Source: Alphaproteobacteria bacterium UBA3307 (lineage in GTDB: Bacteria; Pseudomonadota; Alphaproteobacteria; RF32; CAG-239). Taken from it: DNA of 41,090 bases. The stretch covers positions 1 to 41,090 of the forward strand of contig DEST01000091.1 in the NCBI GenBank assembly GCA_002361365.1, given 5' to 3'. Every line of letters starts with the position of its first letter. Position 1 is the stretch's first letter. Shown here in pieces: positions 31,935-39,221 of this stretch. The position numbers were made by a program, and so were the translations under genes. The notes beneath the pieces were generated by a model. It was not told the DNA's origin. It ran no database searches and worked only from the letters and a program-made list of their open reading frames with translations.

Positions 31935-32465
31935 ATGCAAAAAATTCTGATTTGCTTATGTGTGTGGCTGTTGACAGCTTGCGCAACGCAAAAAAATAAT
32001 GTAGTTCCGGGGATTGTACCTAATACGGCTCAGCCGGCCAAAGTAATAAAAATTCGCCCAAATAATGTTATCGGTGCTGTAGAAAGAATCTATTTTCCGC
32101 CGATGAAATCGCCTTTTATGGCACGGATTGATACCGGAGCCACGACTTCATCTATTGACGCAGATAACATCAAGCGCTTTGAGCGTGATGGCAAAAGATG
32201 GGTATCCTTTACGATTGTCAATAGAGAAACAAAAGAAAGAACAGATTTTGAAAAACCATTGTCGCGCCGTGTAAGAATAAAACGTACCGGAGAAGAAGAA
32301 CATCGCATTACCGTAGAAATGGATGTCCGCATGGGCAGCGAAACATTTGTGGCCGAATTTACACTTAACGAGCGTCATGATTTTGAATATCAGGGATTGG
32401 TCGGGCGTAATATTTTGAGCGGACGCGCTGTGGTCGATGTTTCCATTTCCAATACTCTAAAATAA
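31935..32465 (+). CDS. retropepsin-like lipoprotein (RimB/'ATP-dependent zinc protease' family)
   Basis: 176 residues with lipobox LTAC (Cys16). The domain begins IGAVERIYFPPMKSPFMARIDTGATTSSIDA (~47-76, in pieces), where DTGAT is the aspartic-protease active-site motif of single-domain retropepsin folds. VGRNILSGRAVVDVS (~157-171) is the flap/C-terminal signature. The annotated family name 'ATP-dependent zinc protease' is historical. It is the first gene of a three-gene cassette with an inactive-transglutaminase membrane protein and an ATP-grasp ligase; a peptide-processing role in the periplasm is inferred. Confidence 0.85.
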   Translation: MQKILICLCVWLLTACATQKNNVVPGIVPNTAQPAKVIKIRPNNVIGAVERIYFPPMKSPFMARIDTGATTSSIDADNIKRFERDGKRWVSFTIVNRETKERTDFEKPLSRRVRIKRTGEEEHRITVEMDVRMGSETFVAEFTLNERHDFEYQGLVGRNILSGRAVVDVSISNTLK

Positions 32466-32489
32466 AATTGCGTTATAAAGGACTTTGTG

Positions 32490-34028
32490 ATGAAAAAAAA
32501 GATATGCTCGGTACGTGGAATTTTGGCAATTTGCTTGTTTTTAGCTGTAGCTTTTGCAAGTTTTGCCACATATTATAAAATAGCTCATTGGGGATTTAGT
32601 TTTAAACCGCATGAAGGCACAGAAATATGGACTGTTGATGCTCATATTTCATTTATACCAACCGGTGAGCCGATAGAAGTAGCGCTTTCAACACCGCGTT
32701 TGGGAGCAGAATACAAAATTTTGAGTGAAGATGTGGTGGCAAAAGGTTATACAATAACTAAAGATGAAAAAAATCACCGAATGATTATGAAATCAGCACC
32801 CAAAAAACATAAGCAAGATATTTATTATCGAATTATGCTGTATGATAATGAAGATGTGGTCGGAAAAATTCGCGATTATAATAAACCCAAAGTTACCAAA
32901 CCGACATTCGAAAGCGAACAACAAAGAGCTATGGTCGAAGAAATCTGGAAACTTGCCGAAACTCAAAAAGAGGGAACATCTGCGGCCAAAATCATCAAAT
33001 TATTGACTGCGGAAGTGCTGAAACCGGAAGTTGATACATTTTTGCCGGTAAAGAAATCGCAACGCATTATGGCCGAAAAAATTATGTATCTGCTTTCATA
33101 CAAAAACATCGCCTCTCGCATTGTTCGTGGTGTTAAAATATCCGAAAAACGCCGTGAAGCTCCAGCAGATTTAATGCTCGAAGTTTATGAAGGCGGTAAG
33201 TGGATGGTGTATAATATTGAAACAGGAGCAGCCGGACTGCCTAAAAACTTTGTAGTATTTCAGCGCGGCGGTGTATCGCTTTACGATGTTGTCGGCGGCA
33301 GACATTCCGATATTAAATTTTCAGTAATCCAATCGGCGGTATCTTCATTTAAAATGGCCGGCAAGCGTGCAAAATATGAAGACAGCCGCGTTTTTGACTT
33401 TACTATTTATAATTTGCCGACTTTGGAACAAAATACCTTGAAATGGCTGATGATTTTTCCGCTCGGCATTTTGTTGGTAGTGTTGCTGCGCAATGTTATC
33501 GGTATCCCGACAATGGGTACATTTACGCCAATGTTGGTGGCAATGTCTTTGGTGCGTACCGGATTTTGTGCCGGATTGATTTGTTTTGCACTGATTATTG
33601 CACTCGGTTTACTGATTCGTACATTATTGACCAGACTTAATTTGTTGTTGGTGCCGCGAATTTCCGCTGTAGTAATTTTTGTGATTCTGATTATGCAGGT
33701 GCTGACGATATTCGGTTATCAATATGACATCAGAATCGCCTCCTCTGCCGTATTTTTCCCGATTATTATTACGGCGTGGATTATTGAACGTGCCTCCATA
33801 ACGTGGGAAGAAGAAGGCGCTCAGAATGCCACCAAGCAAATAATAAACACCTCGTTGGTTGCTGTTTTGACATACTTTGTCATCAGTAATACCTATATTC
33901 GCCATATTATGTTTGCGTTTAATGAATGGAATCTGGTGATTTTAATTTTGGTAATGCAACTCGGAACTTATACCGGATACCGTTTGGTAGAACTAAAACG
34001 TTTTGCTCCGCTGATTAAGGAAAAATAA
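32490..34028 (+). CDS. inactive transglutaminase fused to seven transmembrane helices
   Basis: 512 residues from ATG 32490 (AAAGGA seven bases upstream; a GTG three bases earlier is less well placed). One N-terminal membrane helix (~8-28), a periplasmic region of ~290 residues with a degenerate transglutaminase-like core (AEKIMYLLSYKNIASRIVRGV ~193-213), then seven hydrophobic helices from ~315, including PLGILLVVLLRNVIGIPTMG and FTPMLVAMSL, the conserved 7TM segment. The catalytic Cys is not evident, as in the family. Its stop is 1 base before the ATP-grasp gene start. It probably presents or senses a peptide substrate for the neighbours. Confidence 0.87.
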   Translation: MKKKICSVRGILAICLFLAVAFASFATYYKIAHWGFSFKPHEGTEIWTVDAHISFIPTGEPIEVALSTPRLGAEYKILSEDVVAKGYTITKDEKNHRMIMKSAPKKHKQDIYYRIMLYDNEDVVGKIRDYNKPKVTKPTFESEQQRAMVEEIWKLAETQKEGTSAAKIIKLLTAEVLKPEVDTFLPVKKSQRIMAEKIMYLLSYKNIASRIVRGVKISEKRREAPADLMLEVYEGGKWMVYNIETGAAGLPKNFVVFQRGGVSLYDVVGGRHSDIKFSVIQSAVSSFKMAGKRAKYEDSRVFDFTIYNLPTLEQNTLKWLMIFPLGILLVVLLRNVIGIPTMGTFTPMLVAMSLVRTGFCAGLICFALIIALGLLIRTLLTRLNLLLVPRISAVVIFVILIMQVLTIFGYQYDIRIASSAVFFPIIITAWIIERASITWEEEGAQNATKQIINTSLVAVLTYFVISNTYIRHIMFAFNEWNLVILILVMQLGTYTGYRLVELKRFAPLIKEK

Positions 34029-34029
34029 T

Positions 34030-34986
34030 ATGTGGGAATATTTCAAAATTTTTTCCAACCCCAAAAAACTTCGTGAGCGTGGTGTACTCGGCATGAATGC
34101 ACGCAATTATTATATCATCGGCCAACACAACAAGCGTTCACTATATCCGTTGGTTGATGACAAAGTGCAGACCAAAATGCTTGCTGATAAAATCAATATA
34201 AATACTCCTCATAAAATAGGTGTAATAGAACACCAATACGAAGTCAAGGATTTGCTGCGCATCGTTGAAGGATATTCGGAATTTGTTATCAAACCGGCAC
34301 ACGGCAGTCAGGGCAAAGGGGTGTTGGTGATAAAAAACTTTGCAAACGGGATATTTACTACCGCATCAGGTAAAGAACTTGGATTTAATGAAGTTTATAA
34401 ACATGTTTCCAATATTTTGAGCGGTCTTTACAGTTTGGGTGGGCAATACGATACGGCATTGATTGAAGAATTGGTGCATTTCAGCAATGTGTTTCAAAAC
34501 TTCAGCTATCAGGGAATTCCTGACGTTAGAGTGATTGTCTATAAAGGATACCCTATTATGTCAATGATGCGGCTTGCAACCAAAGAATCCGACGGACGTG
34601 CCAATTTGCATCAAGGTGCTGTCGGGGTAGGGCTTAATATGCGTACCGGATGCGCCAATAATGCGGTTTCCCATAACTTGCCGATTGCTACACATCCGGA
34701 TACCGGCGCCGACTTAATGACCTTACAAGTACCAATGTGGAAAGAACATCTGATGATTGGTGCACTGGCTTTTGAAATGACCGGTCTTGGATATTTGGGC
34801 GCAGATATTGTGCTTGATAAATTCCGCGGTCCGATGATGTTGGAGCTGAATGCCAGACCGGGATTGGCAATTCAAATTGCAAATTGCCGCGGCTTAAAAG
34901 AAGTTATTAAAAATGTCGATAAATATTACCCTAAAGGACTTTCTGCTCAACAAAGAGTGGATTATGTCTTGAATAACGCAAAATAA
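34030..34986 (+). CDS. alpha-L-glutamate ligase-like ATP-grasp protein (RimK-related)
   Basis: 318 residues. ATP-grasp fold: VLGMNARNYYIIGQHNKRSLYPLVDDK opens the protein; FVIKPAHGSQGKGVLVI (~88-104) binds ATP; ALIEELVHFS; then the PDVRVIVYKG strand, RLATKESDGRANLHQGAVGVGL (~181-202) and MLELNARPGLAIQIAN (~277-292) with metal/ATP ligands. The family is predicted to join amino acids such as Glu to a peptide or protein. Coupled to the two upstream genes (1-base gap). The cassette of retropepsin, transglutaminase-7TM and this ligase recurs in proteobacteria; substrate unknown. Confidence 0.88.
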   Translation: MWEYFKIFSNPKKLRERGVLGMNARNYYIIGQHNKRSLYPLVDDKVQTKMLADKININTPHKIGVIEHQYEVKDLLRIVEGYSEFVIKPAHGSQGKGVLVIKNFANGIFTTASGKELGFNEVYKHVSNILSGLYSLGGQYDTALIEELVHFSNVFQNFSYQGIPDVRVIVYKGYPIMSMMRLATKESDGRANLHQGAVGVGLNMRTGCANNAVSHNLPIATHPDTGADLMTLQVPMWKEHLMIGALAFEMTGLGYLGADIVLDKFRGPMMLELNARPGLAIQIANCRGLKEVIKNVDKYYPKGLSAQQRVDYVLNNAK

Positions 34987-35030
34987 CTTCCTAAATAAAA
35001 CATAGAAAAAACGAAAGGAAGGAATCTGAA

Positions 35031-35636
35031 ATGACTGATTTGTTAGGAAAAAGCGAAACAAAAAATCTTTCTAAACCAAGCACCAAAAATTTAGAAAATC
35101 ACGAAACAAAAAAATTAGGAATGAGTGAAACCAGAGCAAAAAAAATTAAGCACTCGTATCAAGTTAAAGATGCCGAAAATGCATTGCTGTTGCAAACAAA
35201 ATATGGTGATGTGGTAATAGAAATGTTGCCTGATGTTGCGCCAAAACATGTGGCTCGCATTAAAGAATTGGTGCGTCAAGGATTTTATAACGGCTTAAAA
35301 TTTCACCGTGTTATTGCCGGTTTTATGGCACAAGCCGGATGTCCGCGCGGTGATGGCACCGGTGGTAGCGGTCAAAAACTCAAAGCCGAGTTTAATCGTG
35401 TTCCGCACAAACGTGGTACGGTTTCTATGGCTCGAGCGATGATGCCGGATTCGGCAGATAGTCAATTCTTTATTTGCTATGCCGATTGTCCGTGGCTTGA
35501 CGGACAATATACCGTTTGGGGTGAGGTTACATCCGGTATGGAATTTGTGGATATGCTAAAAAAAGGAGAAGATTCCAATGGTATGGTGCGTGAACCGGAT
35601 GAGATTATAGCCATCTCCGTCATCTCTGATATCTAA
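35031..35636 (+). CDS. cyclophilin-type peptidyl-prolyl cis-trans isomerase
   Basis: 201 residues. The cyclophilin core starts near residue 50: TKYGDVVIEMLPDVAPKHVARI, FYNGLKFHRVIAGFMAQAGCP (catalytic FHR), GTGGSG, KRGTVSMARAMMPDSADSQFFI and WLDGQYTVWGEV. It is preceded by an unusual polar ~45-residue extension with repeated SETKNL/STKNL/ETKKLG/SETR units and no signal peptide, so the protein is cytoplasmic. The start at 35031 is backed by GGAAGGAA; an internal ATG at 35121 (MSETR) would remove most of the extension. It is followed directly by the repeat array, whose first arm may form its terminator. Confidence 0.92.
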   Translation: MTDLLGKSETKNLSKPSTKNLENHETKKLGMSETRAKKIKHSYQVKDAENALLLQTKYGDVVIEMLPDVAPKHVARIKELVRQGFYNGLKFHRVIAGFMAQAGCPRGDGTGGSGQKLKAEFNRVPHKRGTVSMARAMMPDSADSQFFICYADCPWLDGQYTVWGEVTSGMEFVDMLKKGEDSNGMVREPDEIIAISVISDI

Positions 35637-35985
35637 AAAAAGCGGATAATGGTCATCTACTTGTTACCCTTTGCGCTTATGTACCTTTTATTGTACACCG
35701 TGCGCAAAGGGCAACTGCGTATCTGACTCATTCTCCGCTTTTTTATACGTTCTTTGAGCTCAGTGCATTATGTACCTTTTATTGTACACCGTGCGCAAAG
35801 GGTAACTGCGTATCTGACTCATTCTCCGCTTTTTTATACGTTCTTTTAGCTCGGTGTTTTATGTACCCTTTATTGTACGCCGTGCGCAAAGGGCAACGGC
35901 GTATCTGACTCATTCTCCGCTTTTTTATACGTTCTTTTAGCTCATTGCATTATGTACCTTTTATTGTACGCCGTGCGCAAATTGA
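35637..35985. repeat. 91-bp tandem repeat array with large inverted repeat
   Basis: The anchor ATGTACC occurs at 35679, 35770, 35861 and 35952, exactly 91 bases apart: three full units and a partial fourth. Each unit has GTAC-rich ATGTACC...TTGTAC, a GCGCAAAGGG-like block, TGCGTATCTGACTCATTCTCCGC (in pieces) and TTTTTTATACGTTCTTT. In the first unit an upstream arm (35637-35676, AAAAAAGCGGATAATG... CCCTTTGCGC) is complementary to the 35702-35745 block, forming a ~43-nt-arm imperfect hairpin; GTT-A-CCCTTTGCGC/GCGCAAAGGG-C-AAC is 13 of 14 paired. No reading frame spans the array. It could be a terminator amplified by slippage, a small-RNA array, or a mobile repeat. Confidence 0.93.
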
Positions 35986-35996
35986 TTATAAATATG

Positions 35997-36034
35997 TAAA
36001 AAAACACGGTAAGAATCTATCCTATCGTGTTTTT
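35997..36034. terminator. terminator after the ACP-like genes
   Basis: AAAACACG (36001-36008) pairs with CGTGTTTT (36026-36033) around a 17-nt loop. On the minus strand it is followed by a T7 tract. The A run and T run allow action in both directions. Confidence 0.65.
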
Positions 36035-36330
36035 CAGTCATCTAAGTCTATCAAATGATTATTAGCCGAGATGATAAATGTTTGTACCGTGTTTTTACGG
36101 CGTAGGCTATCCAAAATTCCTACCGGCAAAATCACGCGGTATTTACGTTCAATTTTAACCATAAAGGTCAAAACCTGTTGCTCGTTCATTTGCAAATCAG
36201 ACATAAAATCAGCTTGATGCAATTCGTCAATTGCTATATTCGAAACCGCCGGTATTTTCATTTCATACAGGGTGGCACGAACATCATCAAATGTTATCTG
36301 CTTCATACAAATAGCGGTTAATTGTCTCAT
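36034..36330 (-). CDS. acyl-carrier-protein-like protein without the phosphopantetheine Ser
   Basis: 98 residues from ATG 36330, supported by AGGAG seven bases upstream; an internal ATG at 36306 (MKQITFDD) aligns with the start of the neighbouring paralogue. The layout is that of an ACP: ITFDDVRATLYEM, then ADFMSDLQMNEQQVLTFMVKIERKY (in pieces) and a C-terminal helix TVQTFIISANNHL. The usual DSL at the start of helix 2 is replaced by LQMNE, so no phosphopantetheine could be attached. It overlaps the upstream ACP-like gene by 44 bases. Function unknown; perhaps a non-acylated protein-interaction module. Confidence 0.7.
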   Translation of the reverse strand: MRQLTAICMKQITFDDVRATLYEMKIPAVSNIAIDELHQADFMSDLQMNEQQVLTFMVKIERKYRVILPVGILDSLRRKNTVQTFIISANNHLIDLDD

Positions 36331-36571
36331 ACAATGCTCCTAGCGTGCCGTTAGGAACAACATAACATATATCAATCGGCATATCCAGATGTTGCTTTTG
36401 CTTTAGCTCTCCGACCACATTTTTGACATCAATATATCCGACCAAATCATTTCCAAAGTCAAGTTTCAGCAAATCTTCATCAGATATTTCATTGAGATTT
36501 ATCATCACAAGCTTACAACTTACACTTTTGATTGCATTTCTAAAGTCATCTACTGTTATTTTTTTGTTCAT
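36287..36571 (-). CDS. acyl-carrier-protein-like protein, paralogue of the next gene
   Basis: 94 residues. MNKKITVDDFRNAIKSV aligns with MKQITFDDVRATLYEM of the following gene, and DLLKLDFGNDLVGYIDVKNVVGEL with its helix 2 region. The DSL motif is replaced by NDLVGYID, again without a usable Ser. The C-terminal GALYETINRYLYE matches the last ACP helix. The gene has a TTGACA promoter but no Shine-Dalgarno site before ATG 36571. The two genes overlap and form an operon with no fatty-acid or polyketide enzyme nearby. Confidence 0.7.
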   Translation of the reverse strand: MNKKITVDDFRNAIKSVSCKLVMINLNEISDEDLLKLDFGNDLVGYIDVKNVVGELKQKQHLDMPIDICYVVPNGTLGALYETINRYLYEADNI

Positions 36572-36600
36572 AATATAATAAAAATTTTTAATCGACAGTT

Positions 36601-36629
36601 GATATAAGTCTTATACTTTCTGCTGTCAA
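36601..36629 (-). promoter_or_regulatory. promoter of the ACP-like gene pair
   Basis: Minus strand TTGACA (36629-36624), 17 bases, TATATC (36606-36601). Confidence 0.68.
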
Positions 36630-36674
36630 GATGTTTTTAGAATTTTATGATATAATCTTTGGCTTATGTTTGGC

Positions 36675-36707
36675 AAATAAAAAACCCGCCATAAAATCAG
36701 GCGGGTT
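36675..36707 (-). terminator. terminator of rpsU
   Basis: AACCCGCC (36683-36690) / GGCGGGTT (36700-36707), 9-nt loop; on the minus strand followed by TTTTATTTG. Confidence 0.88.
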
Positions 36708-36726
36708 GTATGATTTTAAAGTCAGA

Positions 36727-36933
36727 CTAGAAACCTTCGGTATCTAAGCGCTTACGCATCTGTTTGCGCGCACGACGTACTGCCTCAGCCTTACGACGAG
36801 CTTTTTTCTCGCAATTCTTTTCATGACAACGGCGCAATTTCATTTCGCGGAAAACGCCTTCTCTTTGCATTTTCTTTTTCAAAATTTTCAAAGATTGGTT
36901 TACATCGTTGCCGATTACCGTAACCTGAACCAC
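36727..36933 (-). CDS. rpsU: 30S ribosomal protein S21
   Basis: 68-residue S21. LKILKKKMQREGVFREMKLRR (in pieces ~16-36) and the Arg/Lys-rich C-terminal helix are typical. Translation starts at GTG 36933, preceded by AAAGGGGTG; no ATG is available in a suitable place. Single-gene unit with its own promoter and terminator, unlike the rpsU-dnaG arrangement of gammaproteobacteria. Confidence 0.94.
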   Translation of the reverse strand: MVQVTVIGNDVNQSLKILKKKMQREGVFREMKLRRCHEKNCEKKARRKAEAVRRARKQMRKRLDTEGF

Positions 36934-36977
36934 TTAAATCACCCCTTTCGGTTTAACAAAATTAACAAATTGCGCTT

Positions 36978-37006
36978 TATTTAGCATACGTTTTTTAAAT
37001 TTGCAA
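36978..37006 (-). promoter_or_regulatory. promoter of rpsU
   Basis: Minus strand TTGCAA (37006-37001), 17 bases, TAAATA (36983-36978). Confidence 0.62.
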
Positions 37007-37022
37007 GCAAAAAATGCATACC

Positions 37023-37235
37023 TTAGGCAATAATATTAGGATTGATACTAGCTTCCACCTTGTCGATTTTTTTAGCCAATCCGTTTTTAAGACTGCTCAG
37101 CTTGCGTGCCTGAAAAAAATCAACTGTCTTACCCTGTTTAAGCAAGCGTGACATATCGGTATTAATGTGGCGTTGCTCTAATTTGAGTTCACAAAGTAAG
37201 AGCTGTAATTTGGCCGTTTTATCGTTTGTTGTCAT
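37023..37235 (-). CDS. YdcH/DUF465-like small helical protein
   Basis: 70 residues forming two antiparallel helices: LQLLLCELKLEQRHINTDMSRLL (~10-32) and FFQARKLSSLKNGLAKKIDKVEAS (in pieces ~40-64). The EL-x-x-EHR-like start and the (R/K)LKxxKxxLKD-like second helix are those of DUF465. It is slightly longer in the loop than usual. AAAGGACA lies upstream of ATG 37235. Function unknown; these proteins are abundant in alphaproteobacteria. Confidence 0.62.
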   Translation of the reverse strand: MTTNDKTAKLQLLLCELKLEQRHINTDMSRLLKQGKTVDFFQARKLSSLKNGLAKKIDKVEASINPNIIA

Positions 37236-37367
37236 GTAGTCCGTTGTCCTTTCTTTTAAACAAAGTTGTCATAAACTTCATTTTTTTGTGGAAATTTCAT
37301 ATCAAAGTTGTATTAGAGTATACATTATTTTTAAGATAATTGCAACAACAAAAAACGGAGAAAATAA

Positions 37368-38447
37368 ATGAATAATATTAAAAAAGTAGGAATTTTAACC
37401 AGCGGCGGCGATTGTGCCGGTCTCAACGCTGTTATCTATGCAGTTGTTAATGCAGCAACCCGCTATGGCTGGGAAGTTTACGGTATTCATGATGGAACAG
37501 ATGGTCTGACGAACCGACCGCTTTCGTATGAAATATTGACCGAATCGAATTTTTCCAATTCTCCATGGCCACGGCTTTCCGGCTCTTATTTAGGCTCACT
37601 CAACACCGGTGTAAAAGAAGCACCAGAAGTTTTGGCTCAGCGCTTTGGTGAAGGAGTTAAAGAACTTGGCCTAGATGCGGTATTGGTTGTAGGTGGCGAC
37701 GGCAGTATGAGTATTGTCAGCAATTATTGCAAAATGGCCGGTGTAAGAATGATTGGTATTCCCAAGACCATTGATAATGATACACCGCTAACCGAATTTT
37801 CTGTCGGGTTTAACAGTGCTTGTCAGGCTTGCACCAATGCGCTTGATGATTTGATGTTGACAGCTCGTTCGCATCATCGAGCTCTTATTTTGGAAGTTAT
37901 GGGACGTGATGCCGGTCATTTAGCGATGCACGCTGCTGTTGCCGGATATGCAGATATTTGTTTGGTGCCGGAAATTCCGTATTCTTTGAGCGGTATAATA
38001 AATAAGTTGGAAGAGGTTAAAAAAAGCGGACGTACACACGCTTTGATTGTTGTTTCCGAAGGAGTCAAGACCGAATCCGGTGAGGCCGTGACCGGTGCTG
38101 TGAATATGGTAGGTGAAAAAATTAACGGCGGTATCGGCGAATATTTGAGCAAGCTGATTAACGCCAATTATAAAGGTTTTCAAACGCGCGTAACCAAACT
38201 CGGACACGTTCAGCGTTCCGGTAATCCGACAACATTTGACCGCGGGTTAGCTGTAGTATTAGGCTCTGAAGCTGTACGTCTGCTTGCAGAAGGACATACT
38301 GACAGAATGGTAGCACTTGCTGAAGGCAAGGTAACCTCTTTTACACTTGATGAAGTAGTAAGTGCCGGTACAACCGGACTTAATGAACACAGTCCGTATG
38401 TTATTGCCGCTCGCAACATCGGTATGTATATCGGCGAAACAAAATAA
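37368..38447 (+). CDS. pfkA: 6-phosphofructokinase
   Basis: 359 residues. Phosphorylates fructose 6-phosphate in the Embden-Meyerhof pathway. VGILTSGGDCAGLNAVI (~7-23), GGDGS (109-113), PKTIDNDTP (132-140), MGRDAGHLA and GHVQRSGNPTTFDR are family signatures. The phosphoryl-donor positions are Gly112 (Gly as in ATP enzymes; Asp in PPi enzymes) and Lys133 (Lys as in PPi enzymes; Gly in E. coli). This Gly/Lys combination is known from some ATP-dependent group III enzymes. ATP is therefore the likelier donor, with PPi not excluded. ACGGAGAA precedes the ATG. Possession of a PFK suits a fermentative lifestyle, as many alphaproteobacteria lack one. Confidence 0.92.
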   Translation: MNNIKKVGILTSGGDCAGLNAVIYAVVNAATRYGWEVYGIHDGTDGLTNRPLSYEILTESNFSNSPWPRLSGSYLGSLNTGVKEAPEVLAQRFGEGVKELGLDAVLVVGGDGSMSIVSNYCKMAGVRMIGIPKTIDNDTPLTEFSVGFNSACQACTNALDDLMLTARSHHRALILEVMGRDAGHLAMHAAVAGYADICLVPEIPYSLSGIINKLEEVKKSGRTHALIVVSEGVKTESGEAVTGAVNMVGEKINGGIGEYLSKLINANYKGFQTRVTKLGHVQRSGNPTTFDRGLAVVLGSEAVRLLAEGHTDRMVALAEGKVTSFTLDEVVSAGTTGLNEHSPYVIAARNIGMYIGETK

Positions 38448-38480
38448 TTTTTAGTTATCAAACCGTAAAAAACATCTTAA

Positions 38481-38510
38481 TATCCATCGTTTGTTCGGTG
38501 GATATTTTTT
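38481..38510 (+). terminator. terminator of the phosphofructokinase gene
   Basis: TATCCATCG (38481-38489) / CGGTGGATA (38496-38504), 6-nt loop, then six T. Confidence 0.9.
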
Positions 38511-38550
38511 ATTGATATTTGAAATTTCAAAATTTTATGTACGATTTTTG

Positions 38551-38579
38551 TTGCCAAAGTAAAAATTTTCGTTTATGTT
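38551..38579 (+). promoter_or_regulatory. promoter of efp-suhB
   Basis: TTGCCA (38551-38556), 17 bases, TATGTT (38574-38579), about 80 bases before efp. Confidence 0.55.
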
Positions 38580-38657
38580 GCGTGCATCAAAGCGCAATTG
38601 CGGCGCAGAGAAGTAAAATCAATCACTTTGTTGAAATTGTAAATAGGAGATGAAAAT

Positions 38658-39221
38658 ATGAAACAACTCGCAGGTGCTATCAGAATCGGTTGGGTAATCG
38701 AATATAAGGGTAAGCCGTGGACCATTACCAAAGCCGTACACATCAAACCGGGTAAGGGCGGTGCATTTATGCAAGTAGAAATGAAAGAGGTTGAAGCCGG
38801 AACAAAAACTAACGAACGCTTCAGAACCGAAGATACAGTTGAAAAATTGATGGTAGAAGACAGAGATTGTCAATTTTTGTTTGAAGATTCTACCGGTTTA
38901 ACTTTTATGGAAAATGACACATTTGAGCAATTTTCTATGCCGTCGGATATTTTAGGCGACTCACGTCCGTTTTTGACAGATGGTATGCAAGTTCGCGTTT
39001 CGTATATTGACGGTCGCCCGATTTCGGTAGATTTGCCGTTGCAAGTTGTTTGTACCGTGGTAGAAACTGAACCGGCACTTAAAGGGCAAACTGTTTCTTC
39101 TTCTTATAAACCGGCAATTTTGGATAATGGTGTACGCATCGGCGTGCCGCCGTTTATCAATGTCGGTGATAAAATCGTGGTAGGAACAACCGAAGCCAAC
39201 TATGTGGAAAGAGCAAAATAA
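38658..39221 (+). CDS. efp: translation elongation factor P
   Basis: 187-residue EF-P, which rescues ribosomes stalled at proline runs. Three beta domains: KGKPWTITKAVHIKPGKGGAFMQVEM holds the tip loop with Lys33 (PGKGGAF) that EpmA-type enzymes modify; the middle domain has VEKLMVEDRDCQFLFEDSTGLTFMEN; the C-terminal domain has YKPAILDNGVRIGVPPFINVGDKIVV. AGGAGAT precedes the ATG. Its stop overlaps the start of the suhB-like gene by one base. Confidence 0.97.
   Translation: MKQLAGAIRIGWVIEYKGKPWTITKAVHIKPGKGGAFMQVEMKEVEAGTKTNERFRTEDTVEKLMVEDRDCQFLFEDSTGLTFMENDTFEQFSMPSDILGDSRPFLTDGMQVRVSYIDGRPISVDLPLQVVCTVVETEPALKGQTVSSSYKPAILDNGVRIGVPPFINVGDKIVVGTTEANYVERAK

Noticed and set aside
35637..35985. 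CRISPR array
   Set aside because: The repeat period is 91 bp with no short repeat/unique spacer alternation, and no cas genes are present.
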